Shown here: piece after piece, positions 25,587-38,781 of the stretch
Layout of the letters: every line of letters begins with the position of its first letter
Numbering within the stretch: the first letter of the stretch is position 1
NCBI RefSeq assembly: GCF_016808095.1
Contig: NC_068972.1
Span: 8,178,001-8,242,000, forward strand
Direction: 5' to 3'
Origin: Vigna angularis
Lineage: Eukaryota > Streptophyta > Magnoliopsida > Fabales > Fabaceae
Length of the DNA stretch: 64,000 nucleotides
Notes under the pieces: model-generated
Told to the model about the DNA's origin: nothing
Database searches by the model: none
The model's input: the letters and a program-made list of their open reading frames with translations, nothing else
Position numbers and translations under genes: made by a program

Positions 25587-28556
25587 TCAGGTACAATGAC
25601 AACGTCGTGGAACTGAAACACCAGGTGGCTTTCTTCTCTCTCGAATTATGGTTTCTTTTATCATTGGCAATTTTTGGTGAACTTTCTTCCATATGTGATT
25701 CACTGCACCATCCAAAGGCACTGGTCCAATACCACCCGGATGACCATTATCGTAGACAAAAATGGGCTGTACCCGAGCCATATTTTGGCGGAACGTAGCT
25801 TTCTGCTCTTTTGAAAAGCTTTTAAGATGATTGACGAGCCAGTTTGGTTTCAGGGCATCACTAATTGCCACAAAAACAGAAAATTCCGAATAATCCACCA
25901 TACCTTCAAATGGCAGCTCAATGTTGTCACTGACAATGACAGGTATACAAAGACTTTGTATTGCATCAAAAAGTCGGCATGAAGTCGGTGTATCTCCAGC
26001 TGGATGCAGACAAAATTCTGATGTTCTCATCCCTTTTATTGATTGATCTCGCCCAGTTGCATTAGGGAAACCTTCTTCCATTATAACACCAGGCTCACCA
26101 ATCATTAGATCCCATAACTTCTCTCTAATCATACCTCCCTGAAAATTGAAATATTTGTCAATGAATGAGATAAGCATGGAACAGATATGGTTTTTGGGTT
26201 TCATAATTCGAAGGACCAGAATGACCATATGTATGTTGGATGAGTATAATGAATTGTTGGCTTCTCTTTACATTAAAATAAGGCGTGGAATCAAATTTTC
26301 AAATGCTTTGTTGAGCCGGAATGAATTAGCTTAAGTTTTTATATTTGATCATGACAAATCCTCCAAGCATGTTAAATATTTATCACCAACACTATAGGCT
26401 ACCTATGACGGTGAAGTGTTACAAAGTAGCCCCCCCAATGGCCAAATGAAGACATGAATAAAATTTGTTAACAAAACTAGATATATCAGTTAAGTTAACT
26501 ATATAGGTCACATCAATTCTTAACCTTAATACCTCTTAATACAGCTGCAAAAATCTAAAGTAAATATCTTTGCAGTGCCAAAAGGTAGGTTTGATGCATG
26601 AGGTAGGAAATATTGGAGCTATTTTGTGACCGGTGCTCAAAGGGTAAATCATACATTTAGAACAAAGAAAACAACGCTATACTTCTCACCAACCGATTTT
26701 TCAGTAAATCAAAATGCCATTTAATAGTCATGAATTGTATTTTCCCGGATGACAGATTGATTAAAACTTCTAGTGCATGTAGGAAGCTAAACGATGAAAG
26801 GGAAAAACCATAATGCTCATATTGCAATTATAAATTATAAACAAGCATTATGTTAAAATCTTTGAAGTGATTATTTATATCTATCTAGCAACATATCCCA
26901 CTTTTTGTGAAAAAGGCAGGAAGAGAGCAACATCACAGTCACAGATCTTATCAACATGACGTTCAAGTTGCATAAGAAGTGGCCAAATAATTGAATACTG
27001 CCTCCTCCTATCTTGGTATAGGTACACTAAGATTATTAATTCTTATCACAAAGAACGTCCAAAACATGGACGAGTGTGTCTTATGATCAGAGACAGAAAG
27101 GAGGACATTTTGCCTCAAAAAAAATCCTGAGCAACAACAATACTCTAAAGAATAGAGGTGACCAACACAACTTTTCTTTTCTGAAAAAAGTTGTAGAAAC
27201 GCAGACACAGATGGCAGATCTGCTCAAATTTGTAACTTTCTTCAACCTCAGCAAGGAGCAGCAGCTGAGGCATTTTTCATACAATCTTAAGTCAAAAAAA
27301 GATAAACCATATGTATCTGATGTGAAAATCCCATCAAGAACAAGTAGTATTAGACAAAAGGAACAACACTCACTCAATCACAAGTCAAAAGGTTTTAAAA
27401 AAAATCCACAACCTCGATTGCGATTCCAACATCAAGCAACTAGAATTGTTGCTGCATCAGCCACATTTGTTCGCAATGTCTCACAATTCCAATGATGGTA
27501 ACAGCAAGCACAACATAAAACACACGAAACGTACCAAAGTTAACACGGATAGTCCAATACTTACCCGGTGCCTATGTTTAGCTCCTTTGAAATACAGAAG
27601 TTGGTGACGCTCCTTGTTTTGTGACAAATCCAACCTCGGAAGCAAATGCGTGTAAGGCACAATCACATCTTTAATCACAGAAACTTGAGTATGAGGAACC
27701 ACACCACTCTCAATAGAGTTAGAACCTCTGGAGTCAAGCCTATACCAACCGCCAAAATCCACAACGAGCAAAATAGCAGGGGCAATCTCATCTTTGACAT
27801 GCCACATGGCCACCGGGTCTGCCAAACAACGCTTCAGTTTTAATACCCTGAGAATCCAAAGACTAGAAATTCATAAGCCGAAACACCCTCACATTCAACG
27901 CAAAAAAAGAAAAACAAAAACTGTTTCCAAAACCCACCCGTCAGCACAAACACGTGATCTCGTCCTCCGGAACGGTTCCAGGCCTCGGTGCTTCTAACGG
28001 CGTCCATGACCTCCCTCTGCCGCTTGTAATCCTCGTTCCCGGTCTTCTTCCTGAACGCGCCCTTGTTCGCTCCGAGCTGCATCTCCGCGCTGAGCGTGGC
28101 GAAGAACGGAACGAAAACGACGTCGGCGAGACGCGGGTCGAGGACACGCTTGGCGAAGGATGTGACGCGATGTTGTGGTGGGGTCATAAGGTCGCCCATG
28201 ATCCAGTACTCCGCGCTGTACTGTTTGATGAGAGGGTTGTCCGGGTAAGGCGGGTATTTGGCCACTGGATGGAGGGAGGGGGGATGCCGGTGATCTTCAT
28301 CGGTGGAGAGTCGGGAGTCGGAGAACGAGGTCCAGTAACGGTGGAGAAGGTCGTAGTTGAGGGATCGGGGGAGGTCGGCGACGTAGACGTTGATGGTGGT
28401 AGAAGCGTGAGGGTAGGTAGAAGAGTGTAGGATTGTGGCGGTGGGGAAGAAGAGGAAGATGAAAAGTGAGAAAAGGGAGAGGAGGGTGAAGAAGAGAAAC
28501 AGATTCGGAACGGTTAAGGAGGTGTTGCTCTTGTTACTCTTCGCCGTCATTGCCAT
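25587..28556 (-). CDS. Exostosin (GT47)-family glycosyltransferase
   Basis: Predicted Golgi type II membrane glycosyltransferase of the exostosin family; the acceptor and sugar are not evident from sequence. Three coding exons on the minus strand: 28556-27938, 27818-27565, 26138-25587. They total 1425 nt, 474 aa. Exon 1 encodes a short cytosolic tail, a membrane anchor (about residues 17-38, Leu/Phe-rich), then VYVADLPRSLNYDLLHRYW and GGRDHVFVLT; exon 2 VVDFGGWYRLDS and VIVPYTHLLPRL; exon 3 the conserved SEFCLHPAGDTPTSCRLFDA and VIVSDNIELPFEG. Exon joins restore family-conserved residues (LT-D-PVAMW; KHRHR-GGMIREK). From memory the best match is Arabidopsis At5g16890; it is often labelled ARAD-like, but arabinosyltransferase activity is not established by this. 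Of the upstream in-frame Met codons, 28556 is chosen because residues before it look like leader sequence. The 1.4-kb second intron contains a chance antisense frame. Confidence 0.9.
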
Positions 28557-29510
28557 CGCTTTCTCACTGTTCTCTCCCTCGGGCTCCCTGTAAGAACATA
28601 AGGTGACACAAGGGAGAAGAAAACAAGAAGATGGTGGGTATTTTTCTTTAAAAAAGAAAAAGAAAATTATTACTTTATTTAACATATATTTTAGAATAAA
28701 TAATATATACTTAATATATTATACTCTTTCTTTATCTTCTTTTTTTTCTCTCTTGTATCAGTTTTATCTCTCCTCTCTCCTTCATTTTACATGTTCTTTT
28801 TCTTTATTTCTCTTCCTTTAGAATTAATATCGAAGTGAAGTGTCACGTACTTTTTAATTATTAAATGTTATTTTATATTAATATTTTAATGATTAAACAT
28901 TTAAATTATCTGATTTTTATTTATAAATATTATAATGTTAAATTTTGAAAGTACTTAGTTAACTTTTTATGTAGTAAAAATAAACTATTCTTTCTAAACT
29001 AAGAACTTAAAATTTAAAAAAACTGAATGAATTTACTAAAACAAAAAATAAAAATATAAAAAAAATCAAACTGATACAAATTTAAACATTGTAAATTTCC
29101 TAAAACATAATTTTTTTCCAGATATAAGCTTAAAGAAGTTTGAACTAATTAATGAAAAACATGAGAAGGGTAAAATTTGGCAGATAAATTAAAGAGTTTT
29201 CAGATAAAAACAAAATACTATGATTGTAAACGGACAAGAAACTTAAATTGGGAGAGTAAAGTAAAGGTTTTTGAAAATGAAAATGGATGCATCTTCAGAA
29301 GATAATGCTGTAGTGATTAACGCCATTAATTACGTAATACTGTAAGATCCTTACGTGGGAAAATAAAGAAATAAAAGAGAAGTCTAGAAGTATAATCGCA
29401 GTCTGCCGATGGAATAAAAACAAAATCTAAATCTTGAGCTAATGGACAGTGAGTGGTCGCTGTTGCCATCAAAATTGCATCACTGTCTTTGTTTTCTCTC
29501 CCACTTGATG
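28557..29510. other. Promoter side of the exostosin gene and spacer to the receptor-like protein
   Basis: The first ~280 bases are GA/CT-rich, consistent with leader and promoter of the minus-strand glycosyltransferase. Beyond about 28.85 kb the sequence is AT-rich and I see no gene. From about 29.51 kb the sequence matches the 3' flank of the paralogous receptor gene at 38.5-38.8 kb. Confidence 0.55.
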
Positions 29511-29662
29511 ACTTATTCCCTTCTAAAGAATGAGGAATGCCTGAATGTGTAATATAATAAAAGCATTGTCATTATCACAGGCATGTAATATAAAAGCCTC
29601 TAGTATGATCAATTCGATAAATAAAATAAATCGAAACCTCAATTGAAAGTTTCTGCTTACCA

Positions 29663-32229
29663 CTACGCAAAAGAGAAGGAATTTATAGTGATGAGTCCCA
29701 TAACATAAAGTCGATCTATCAAACGACAGAGAAACTTGAAGTAAGCGTGCCTCCATTTTCTATTTAAGAAAAGGGCACAACACACTCCCAAAAAACTCAT
29801 GCCAAATCCAGTTTCTGTTCCAGTATAAAACCATGACCAAAATTCAGATTTATCCTCATCTTCTTTTATTTGCTTTACATAATCTTGGAAGCATGTTTTT
29901 GTAAGTGGAGGTCCACAAAGATAAGTATTACCGATATAGCTAAGTTCACCGAAACCTTGGAGCTGTGTTCCTGATGGTATTTTGCCCGTGAAATTGTTGA
30001 ATGACAGGTTTAAGTAACTCAAAAAGGACAGATTTGATAGAGTTTGGGGAATTTCACCCCAAAGTTGGTTTGCTGAAAAATCAAGGGACTCCAACTGGTT
30101 CATGTTTCCAATCTCATTTGGAAATTTTCCGGTTAATTTATTGTGGGACAAGTTCAAGGAACATAATCCAAGGAGTCTAAACATTTGTGGAGGTAATGCT
30201 CCAGAAATATTGTTACTTGACAAATCAATTAAGTTCATAAAGTGCAGGTTTTTTCCGTATTTTATTGCTTGACCCTTTGTAACCAGCTCAAGATTGTCTT
30301 CAAAGGTGTAGTAGCGACCATCAGGCAAGGGAAAGAAAAAAGAAAGCATGTGGACTGAAGTTTTGCCGGAAACTAAGGCTGTGATATTGTGAAGGCAGTT
30401 GGGTATATGTCCTGAGATTGTGTTATCTGCAATATCCAAAACAATGAGGGAAGACATTTGGCATATATGTGGTGGGATATTTCCTGTAAAATGATTGGAT
30501 CTTAATTGGAGAACTTTTGCAGCATCTGGTATCCAATTTGGTATATTTCCTGAAAAGTTGTTTTCCCGAACATTGAAGATTAACAAAGAGTGACAATTTT
30601 TCAGCGAGGAGGGAATTTCTCCATAGAGCTTATTTTCATGTAGATGGAATGATGTGAGATTAGGCAACAGGCCCATTGATGGTGATATCTTGCCTGTTAG
30701 ATAATTGCTTCCCAAATTAACATGAACCAATGATTTCCAGTTTCCCCAACAATTTGTAAGTCCTCCCGACAGACGATTAAGTGATACGTCCAAGTACACC
30801 AAATTACTTTTCCCATTCAACATCTCATCATCACACAAGAGAGAAGACAAGTTTCCTGATAATGAGTTGTTTGACAACCGTACAACGACCACGTTCGATG
30901 ACAATCGAGGCAACCAACCCTTCAGATCATTTGATGACAAAGATATGAAAGCAGAGTTCAACAACACGTTTGACAAGTTCCCATCTATCGAATTCTGTTC
31001 TAAATTCACTTCTTTCATTCTTGACAGAAAATTCCAAAATTTTTCGCTACCCTCAAATGATGATTCATAAATACTTAAAGATTCAAGAGACTTTTGTGTG
31101 TATAACCACTCAGGAAATTTAGTTCCTGAAAATGCAAGATTTAATCGCTCAAGTTGAAAGGCAGGAATCCAGTTGGAGTCAAAATCAAAGATTAATGGTG
31201 GTGATATGAATATGCCTAACTTCTTCAATTTTGACAGTCTGGCAAAAGTTTTCTCAGACACAACTCCCGTCAATCTATTTGAGTTGACCGCCAAGAAAAC
31301 TAAGGATGATAGATTTCCCAAACTTGTGGGAATAGATCCAGAAAACATGTTTTTTCTAAGATTAAGATGTCTCAGATGTTCAAATTCTCCTAACCAATGT
31401 GGAATTGGTCCGTTGAAGTAATTGCCGTGCAAGTTCAAGATTTCCAAGTGTCGAAGATTTAACATCGCCTTAGGTAGTTGACCTTGTAAAAAATTTGACC
31501 CTAGGTCAATGGAAGAGATACCACTACTTAAATTGAATAGCCATTTTGGTAACACTGACCTAAAATCATTTCCAGGAAGAGAAAGAACTTTGAGTGCTGT
31601 AAAATTGGCAAATTGAAGATACGGACTCAAGTCTTTAAGATGACAATGATGCATGTGGCATCGAGGTTAAGATATTTCAAGGAGGAAAAATGAGAAAGCC
31701 ATTGAAGACTGGTCTTGGCATAAAAGTTGAACGATAAATCAAGATAACGAAGATCTGAAGAGTTTACACATCGATGGGAAGGAGTAGCAGTAGATAGATT
31801 ATGGCAATTTCGGGCATACACATGAGAACCAAATTGAATAGTTGAGAAGTTGTTATTACTCAGATTCAAGTGATATAGAAATTCAAACTCCAGGACAAAC
31901 AAGGATAGGTAAATGGAACCTGTGAGGCAGTGTGATTTATCTATTTTATCAGTGTAAGTTGGAGGAGTTGTGTAACAAGGAAGACTGAGTTGAGTGACTC
32001 TACTCGTGAAATTGTCACACATGACTCCTTTCCATTCGCAACAATCGTGTTGAGTTGACCATGAAAAGAGCACACCTGCTGGATCTTCGATTCCTTGCTT
32101 GAACTTTAAGAGAGCATCCTTGTCTTTCTTGTTGCAGCGAATATTGGAGTTGCAATTGCCAGTATAGAACATGATTGTACATAGCAAACAGGCAAAGATG
32201 ATTGCAAGCAGAGGAGGAAATGTATTCAT
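29663..32229 (-). pseudogene. LRR receptor-like protein (EIX/Cf type), disrupted by a frameshifting deletion
   Basis: Extracellular LRR receptor-like protein of the type that senses microbial or apoplastic signals with SOBIR1/BAK1-class partners. From ATG 32229: signal peptide, LRRNT with DCCEWKGVMCD, first LRRs, then the frame ends at 31627. The remaining LRRs, island region, IPSGTQLQGFGELSYIGN cap, acidic EDEDKSEF stretch, membrane helix with a GxxxG-like TGFGMSFLG and short tail continue in another frame (31654-29663). Comparison with the intact paralogue at 38.8-41.4 kb shows about 67 nt missing near 31.65 kb (its residues around LHMETNWLQ to SLSVLR), which causes the shift. Both halves are otherwise well preserved, so inactivation looks recent, or a sequencing error is possible. 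TATTTATA at 32307-32314 is a TATA box on the minus strand. Confidence 0.85.
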
Positions 32230-32306
32230 GGTCTGAACCTTGATTGAATGGAACTCTACACTTGTAACATTCTGAATTTGTCTTGATATTATAAAATGAA
32301 GGACTC

Positions 32307-32314
32307 TATTTATA
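32307..32314 (-). promoter_or_regulatory. TATA box of the disrupted receptor-like protein gene
   Basis: Reads TATAAATA on the minus strand, 78 bases upstream of the ATG at 32229, a normal plant spacing. The intact paralogue has the same word 63 bases before its ATG. Confidence 0.65.
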
Positions 32315-32329
32315 CTGTTGAAGAGTTTG

Positions 32330-34200
32330 GACTTTGACGCATTATATTTTAGTAAAGGTAGAATGAACTTTTGTATTTTTTTAAAAAGAATAAAAATAAA
32401 AAATAATTAATAAATAATTTCAAATGAATATAAAAATTTTGTGTCGGTCAAAATATCATTTTTCATCGTTCATATCTGGATAACAGGATAAAAAACTTCA
32501 CATCAGATAAAATTTTATGTTGAATGAGAAAATATTATTACCATTGCAACTGTTTGTGCAGCTAAATCTCCGTGTATTTGTACGCGCATGACAGAATATG
32601 TTCCCCCACACGATGGAGTGAGAAATTTCAATCCTTAATAAAAGCTCATTTATTATCTTTGATGCCCAGGTCACATGATGGAATGAGAAATTTCAAAAAT
32701 CAAAGTCTTACTCTCTACAGTGACAGTATGTAAATTAATAGCTCTATGTAGTTATATTATATTTTATATTAATATTTAAATTTCAATTAAAACATAAATA
32801 TCAAAGTAGCTTAATTCAGTATTACAACAGAATGTAACTGTAGGATAAATCCCACTGTTGATGGGGTGAGACAGAAATTTGATAGAGTGTAGAAGCAATA
32901 CCCTTATATGAATGGTTGGATGTGCTATATTGTTAAGATTGCTGCAGGGTAATTAGTGTTACAGTCAAACAAAATTGTCGGTTTCCAAAATTATCAATTT
33001 CCTTCAGCTAATAGAATAATTATCAATTTCCTTCAGCTAATAGAATAACGACATTTTTAGCATTTACATATCACCAATAGAATTACATTTGTTATTAGTT
33101 ATTAACTTTTCTAACGAAAAAGTAATGCTTTTTTTCTTTTTTTATTATTTTAAGTTTTTTTTTATAACCGATAAAATATCTTATATTAATTCGCTCTTAT
33201 ATACAAACTAGAATACACAGTAAAATTCTCATTTGTCCTTTTTATCAATTCATTTATCTACTTCCAATTATTACTAATTGAGAATAATTTGTTAACATAA
33301 GATCTGTTTAAATTGTCTTTCAGATTAAGTGTTTCTTCAAACAATCTTAACTAATTAATATTTTTTTGAAGAAAAATGATAAATATTATAATTAATATGA
33401 TAAACTATTAATATTTTTTGAATAAACTATTTTTTATTCAGATAAGAGAATACGATAAACACAAATTACATAATTCTCTCTCTCCAAACGTTAATTACTG
33501 AGGTGATAAATAACTAAATAAAAATAAAAATATTAATCTCTAAAATACTTAAAATAATTTCAAAAATAGAAACAATTACTGATAAATTTAATTTCACCCA
33601 TTTTATAGTGGAAAGGAGTGTGTGTTTTTTTCTTATTATTTGGGTATATTTTCATATATATTCATTTCTACGTTTTGTCTTTTACTCTTCCTATCTCTAT
33701 ATGGATTTTTCATTTTCAATTACAAAATTATAATGATACTTTTAAAATGAAAGCTTTCACTATTAAGCAATAAACCACTTCATTGATTTTTTTTCAATAA
33801 AAATCCAGCAGATGGTTTTTCATAAAGAGCGATAAAAGAAAAGAAAAAGCATTCAGGCAAAACTGTCACTGATTATGCCTTTGGGGATGACATGATCAAA
33901 AGGGAAGAAACTCCAATCAATAGCCATTAGCATCAACACAAAAAGCAGTAAATAGTACTAAAAAACACAAGCATATAAAGAAATCTTTTAAGCTAATTTC
34001 TAATGCTGCAGTTTAATGCAACCTGCATTCAGGAATAGTCAAACTATCCAGTACAGCCCAGCCAGAGGATACATCATGCGTTGGTAAAAAGAAGGTAAAC
34101 TTGACAGCCACAACTTTTAAAGTCTGCAGTTCCATTACCAGCATTCTTAACTATGGTGTCCAAAAAACGAGTGCCACTAAACAGGTAGAGGTTATGAAAT
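32330..34200. other. Spacer between the disrupted receptor gene and TRM112
   Basis: AT-rich sequence with no supported gene. A 29-bp tandem pair (ATTATCAATTTCCTTCAGCT start) occupies 32990-33047. The stretch from about 33.84 to 34.21 kb is probably the 3' UTR of TRM112, judged from more balanced composition. Confidence 0.55.
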
Positions 34201-34211
34201 AACAACAAAAC

Positions 34212-34580
34212 TCAGACCTCGTCCTCGTGAAGAAGCATATTTGGAATGCCCTTGTTGACAGGAAAACGTCGTCCAGTCTCAGGGCAAACAAGAGCCCCTT
34301 CCTCAAGGTGGAGTTCCAAGAGAGCATGGTGAAACCTGTTCAGAAATTCATCAGAGTCCAGAATGGAAGAGTCGACCTCCTCAGGTAGTTCAGTGTATCC
34401 CATGGCCCGTGATGCATCAACCAAAGCTTTCCAATCAACCTTCTCAAACATCTTTTTCAGAAACTCGCCATTCATTTCCACAGTCTTTTCCACCACTTTC
34501 TCTGCTTCAATGCGCAATGGGAACCCATTCACCACACCCTTTATGTTCGATGACAGCATGTTATGTGTTAGCAGTCTCAT
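34212..34580 (-). CDS. TRM112: Multifunctional methyltransferase activator subunit TRM112
   Basis: Small cofactor that binds and stabilises several methyltransferases acting on tRNA, 18S rRNA and release factor eRF1 (Trm9, Trm11, Bud23 and Mtq2 classes in yeast). Uninterrupted 122-aa frame starting MRLLTHNMLSSNIKGV, the conserved Trm112 N-terminus, and ending GALVCPETGRRFPVNKGIPN then MLLHEDEV, the conserved C-terminal strand. Only CPET remains of the fungal zinc site: the N-terminal Cys pair is absent, so zinc binding is unlikely. Length matches the family. The Arabidopsis homologue is known as SMO2. The 5' leader seems split by a ~0.9-kb intron, with a GTACCT donor after 35542 and the acceptor near 34.62 kb. 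The gene lies between two duplicated receptor-like protein genes. Confidence 0.95.
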   Translation of the reverse strand: MRLLTHNMLSSNIKGVVNGFPLRIEAEKVVEKTVEMNGEFLKKMFEKVDWKALVDASRAMGYTELPEEVDSSILDSDEFLNRFHHALLELHLEEGALVCPETGRRFPVNKGIPNMLLHEDEV

Positions 34581-35690
34581 CTTTACTTACAGGTCAGAAT
34601 ATCAGCAGCAACACTTGAAACTAAACCCTACAAATTCAAAATACAAATAAACACAATCAAGCATCATCCCTACTAATTCCAATGAATCAAGTTTGTTTTC
34701 GGTTTCAGTTGCTTCTTCACGGATTTGAAGTTTGAACAAATCAAATATATAAGCAAAATAAAAATAAATGCAATTAAAAAGAAGGAAAAAATTCTTTACC
34801 AAATTACAAATATCAATTTCCACTGCTAATTTTCTTTAAAATAAATCTCTATGAAAATCTATAGAAACCAATTTATGCAAGTATCACATAAGTGGTCATT
34901 GTTATCACGTATTAGCAATCAATCAGTCATAACAACCTTACGATAAACATAGCATCATGAATTTCTTTCACGTAGCCACGTAACAACTCGCAACTTAAAC
35001 ATCTGAGAGGGTAGATAGAATTAAATTTACTCAAGAACTATCTAGATTATCCAGAGAAACTGGGCCACTTACTGCATCGAACAGCACCGCTTTCAAAGTA
35101 ACTTGCACGACAAAGTTTGAAAGTATACCCAATCTGATCAAACTTCTCAGTCCACTAAACGTTTAAGAAGGTATATAAACAGAATAAACAAAGCAATGAT
35201 GCAGACTTTCATCAAACAAAATTGATGGAGTTCAATTTACAAAATACGGAATTGGTCAGCACGCAATCACCTTTCACGATTTAATTGACAAGACCGTACG
35301 CAGTAAAATTGGAGAACAACACAAGTATCAAAGCTAACAGGGAACAGACTCGTCTATCACTATTTTCAAGTTTCAACATCTTGAACCCATTAATTTAGAT
35401 AGACAAAAAGGAAGACCACTAATTAGGTATTTTCTTGTCCTCTTTCGGTCGATTAATTCGTGCACGAAGCATTGAACTATGATCCCTGAACCCTACAAGA
35501 GAAAGAGATTCCTGCGAAACGAGAAAGAGAAATAGAGGTACCTGAAGGCTAAGCTACGGCGAAGGAAGTTGACAGCAAAGTTGGCGGTGGCGTTGCGAGC
35601 TGCAAAATCGCACTTCGGCTGTGTGCGGCGGCGAGGTGGTATGGGTAGATAGGTAACCAGGTAATCTATGATCTTTAAACGACCATGGAG
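34581..35690 (-). other. 5' leader, leader intron and promoter of TRM112
   Basis: On the minus strand a more GC-rich block at about 35.54-35.66 kb (CTTCGCCGTAGC, CGCCGCCGCAC-like text) ends in CCTTCAG followed by GTACCT, a plausible leader exon and donor at 35542. The intervening sequence is AT-rich and the acceptor is probably one of the two AG sites close to 34.62-34.64 kb. Exact ends are not determined. Confidence 0.45.
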
Positions 35691-38530
35691 ATAGGAATTC
35701 TTATTTTAATATAAAAATACACTTATTTTTCGCTATATTTTCAAGATTTATTTAGATTTTTAAATTTTTAAAAATATTTTACGATTTAAAATTTGTGTTA
35801 GTTTGGGCTTTTAGAAATAATAGCAGAGTCTTTTTCTTATTATGAGTATTTTTAGAGGATTCAAAATATAAATCTTATATGACATTCCATATCAATTATT
35901 ATTGTATTAAGTTTGAAAGTCATGATTATTAAAATGTTTAATTTCTCATTGTGTTAAATGATTTAATAAAATAGTTTTTTTAACTTAGTTTTAATTCGGA
36001 AAAATAAGATTCTTAAACGACAATAATTTGATGAAAAATTTAATAAAAAGATCATTATACATTATTTATTGATATTTTTATTTTAAATCTTAATTAAATT
36101 TCTAAGTATATCGTAAATTTAACATTAAATTTTATTGATTTACCGAGTATTCAAATTTTATATTTTTTAATTATTTTTTTATAGTTAATATAAAGAATAT
36201 TATTGCTAATGTAATGATAATTGACTTTATTCATAATTAAGAATAAAATCTTGCATTTTTTAATCTCACATTTCTTAAGAGATTAATACAGGTAATAGTC
36301 ACTCGTTAATTAACAAAAATTAAATAACAAACTTAATTAAAAATATCAACACGTGTCTCACCTAAGGAATGTATAAAACCATGTTTTTCTTGTAACAATG
36401 GTACAATTATTAACATTAACAGTGTCTATTTCATTCTATTGGATCAATGCATGTTTGTTCTATACGGATTTCAACGGATTTCAGTTTAAAACATATCACA
36501 ATAAAATAGATTTGGCGAATAGTAAAAATATAGGTTTATTTTATTGTATCATTGTATTTTTATCCTTATTCCGTAGGAATTAAGATGCTAATGTATCTTT
36601 TGTTCTGAGCTTAATATCATCTTAAAATTTATATTTATATTTAAATATTTTAGATATATTCGTATTTTTTTATTAATGATTGATCTTTCTTAAAAAGTGT
36701 TAAAATATTTTTTTTCTCTTGATTATTCAGAAGTTTCAAACTTGAATTTTTATTAATGACTGTGAGCCTGATTTTACTCATACTAATAAACTGTTAGTTT
36801 TAATATGTAGTTTAAATTTAGTAAAAGAACTTGTATTTTAGGTATAATGCTTTAATTCATCTTCGATTAATGGAAGATTATTTAGTTTTTTAAGACTTGT
36901 TTAATTGTAAAAATGTGTTTGAGAAAAGTGAATAGATGAATTTAATTGGATTTAAAATTAAAATTTTTGTATCTTTTTTAAGAGATTTGGAATTAAATTT
37001 AGAGATGAAATTTGTAAAATTTATGAAAGATTTTATAAATGTGATTAAATAAATAAAATATTTTAATAGAGTATAATATAATATTATTTTTTAATAATAA
37101 TAATAATAATAATTATTATTATTATTATTATTTATTATTATTATTATTATTACTATTACTATTTATTGCTATTAAATATTTAGATATTATTGATTATTAT
37201 GGAAAAAAGTATTGTTTTTTTATATTAATAATAATAATTGTAAAAGATATGCTTTATATTTCTAAAAAACTATTATATATTTTTGAAGGATTAAATATAA
37301 TTTTGGTTTTTATTTTTGTTTACGTTGTTTAATTTGGTCTTCATTATTTTAATGTTCAATAAAATTATAGTTTTTTTTTAATTTTAGTCAATTTGATTTT
37401 TTTTTAACTGAGTTTAAATTGTTGACAAAAAATTAATTGTGAATGTCACATGTCAAGTAAATCAACATTGTATTATATGAAAAGTTTCTATGAGTATAAT
37501 GTGTCAAGTCAATATGAATGTTGCATGTCATTGTCTTTTAGTTCAATCTCAATTTTAATTGATTTTGTTTAATTCAATCTCAATTTTAAATTTTAGAAGG
37601 AAAGATAAAATATAAATCTAATTATTATATTTTAATAATATAGTTAAAGTTTGTTTAAAAATAATGAAAGAAATATTTAACAAAAATTTAAACTTTAATA
37701 AAAATTAAATTTGATTTTAATGTAAAGAGAGTCAAAATTAGAATTAAATCGAAAAATTAACAAAAATTAAAAATAAATTGAAAAAAGTAATAAAAATTGT
37801 AACTGAATTGAATATAGAATAATAACACGAACTTACGTGGTACTATCACTTTGATAATATTGACTTTGAATAATTTTTTAAAAATAAATAAAAATAAAAA
37901 TAAAAAATTACAAAATGATAAATAACGTGTTTATCTTTTAAACATTGTTAAAAAAAAATCAAAATTGAGGAAAATAGGGTTCTTATTAAAAAAAAGAAAA
38001 ATTATATTTAAGTCATTCTTAAATGTAATTAATGGTAAATGTGTTGTAAGAAATAGAGGTAAATTGTAGTCCAAGAATCTCTTAGAACAGTAAGTGGTTG
38101 AAGAAAAAGTAAAGGCGGGATAAAAAAACAGTGTTACACATTATAGTGGTACTTTTGTCAAATAATGTCACTCACAAATCTCTATTAATTAACACGTGAG
38201 ATGGGATGAAAGGACGGATCTTCTTGCATTTCCGCACTCTCCATCGTCTTCAATTTACTACAAAAGAACACAAAAGTAGAGAGTGAATCACTTCAAAAGA
38301 ACACACCCTTTGATTATTAAGAGATGCCGGCTTTTATTGATGTTTTAACGTTTTTGATTTTATAAGGAATAACCCACTTTTGGCTGAAGTATTTTCCATT
38401 GTGATTAGTATTCTCAGAGGATTTTTTTTTTGGTTCTGTTTGACAGCACACAGAATGTTAAAAACTGTATATTTCCTATTACAATGCTCTAGTCATTTAC
38501 AAAACTGCATCACATCACCTCTTATTCTCC
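35691..38530. other. AT-rich spacer between TRM112 and the intact receptor gene
   Basis: No gene supported. It holds an (ATT)n/(AAT)n tract at 37092-37160. At about 37.29-37.6 kb, text such as GGATTAAATATAATTTTGGT resembles the ends of Mutator-like elements in this window but is too decayed to delimit. Confidence 0.6.
37092..37160. repeat. (AAT)n to (ATT)n microsatellite, partly self-complementary
   Basis: An AAT run passes directly into an ATT run, so the two halves can pair as a hairpin. Confidence 0.9.
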
Positions 38531-38781
38531 CCTGCAGTTGATGAATTATTCCCTTCTAAAGAATGAGAAACACCAAAAGATGTAATATAATAATAAAATA
38601 AAAGCATTATTGTTCTCATAAATTCTGACACAGCAACGGCTTGTAAATGTTATTATGTAAGGGCTTCATAAAAAGAAAACACTCAGCATGAAAATATCCT
38701 ATAATACAAAGACGATCTCACACCCTCTATAAATCAAATGAAATCTCGACCGAAAGGTTTTCCTTACCTCTATGGCCATGT

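Noticed and set aside
27076..27495. 139-residue plus-strand frame
   Set aside because: It lies wholly in intron 2 of the minus-strand exostosin gene, is Lys/Ser/Gln-rich without a domain and has no sign of its own promoter.
27954..28430. 158-residue plus-strand frame
   Set aside because: Antisense shadow of exon 1 of the exostosin gene.
29663..32229. Two separate small LRR genes
   Set aside because: Side by side with the intact paralogue the two frames are consecutive parts of one protein interrupted by a deletion; only the upstream part has a signal peptide and only the downstream part has the membrane helix.
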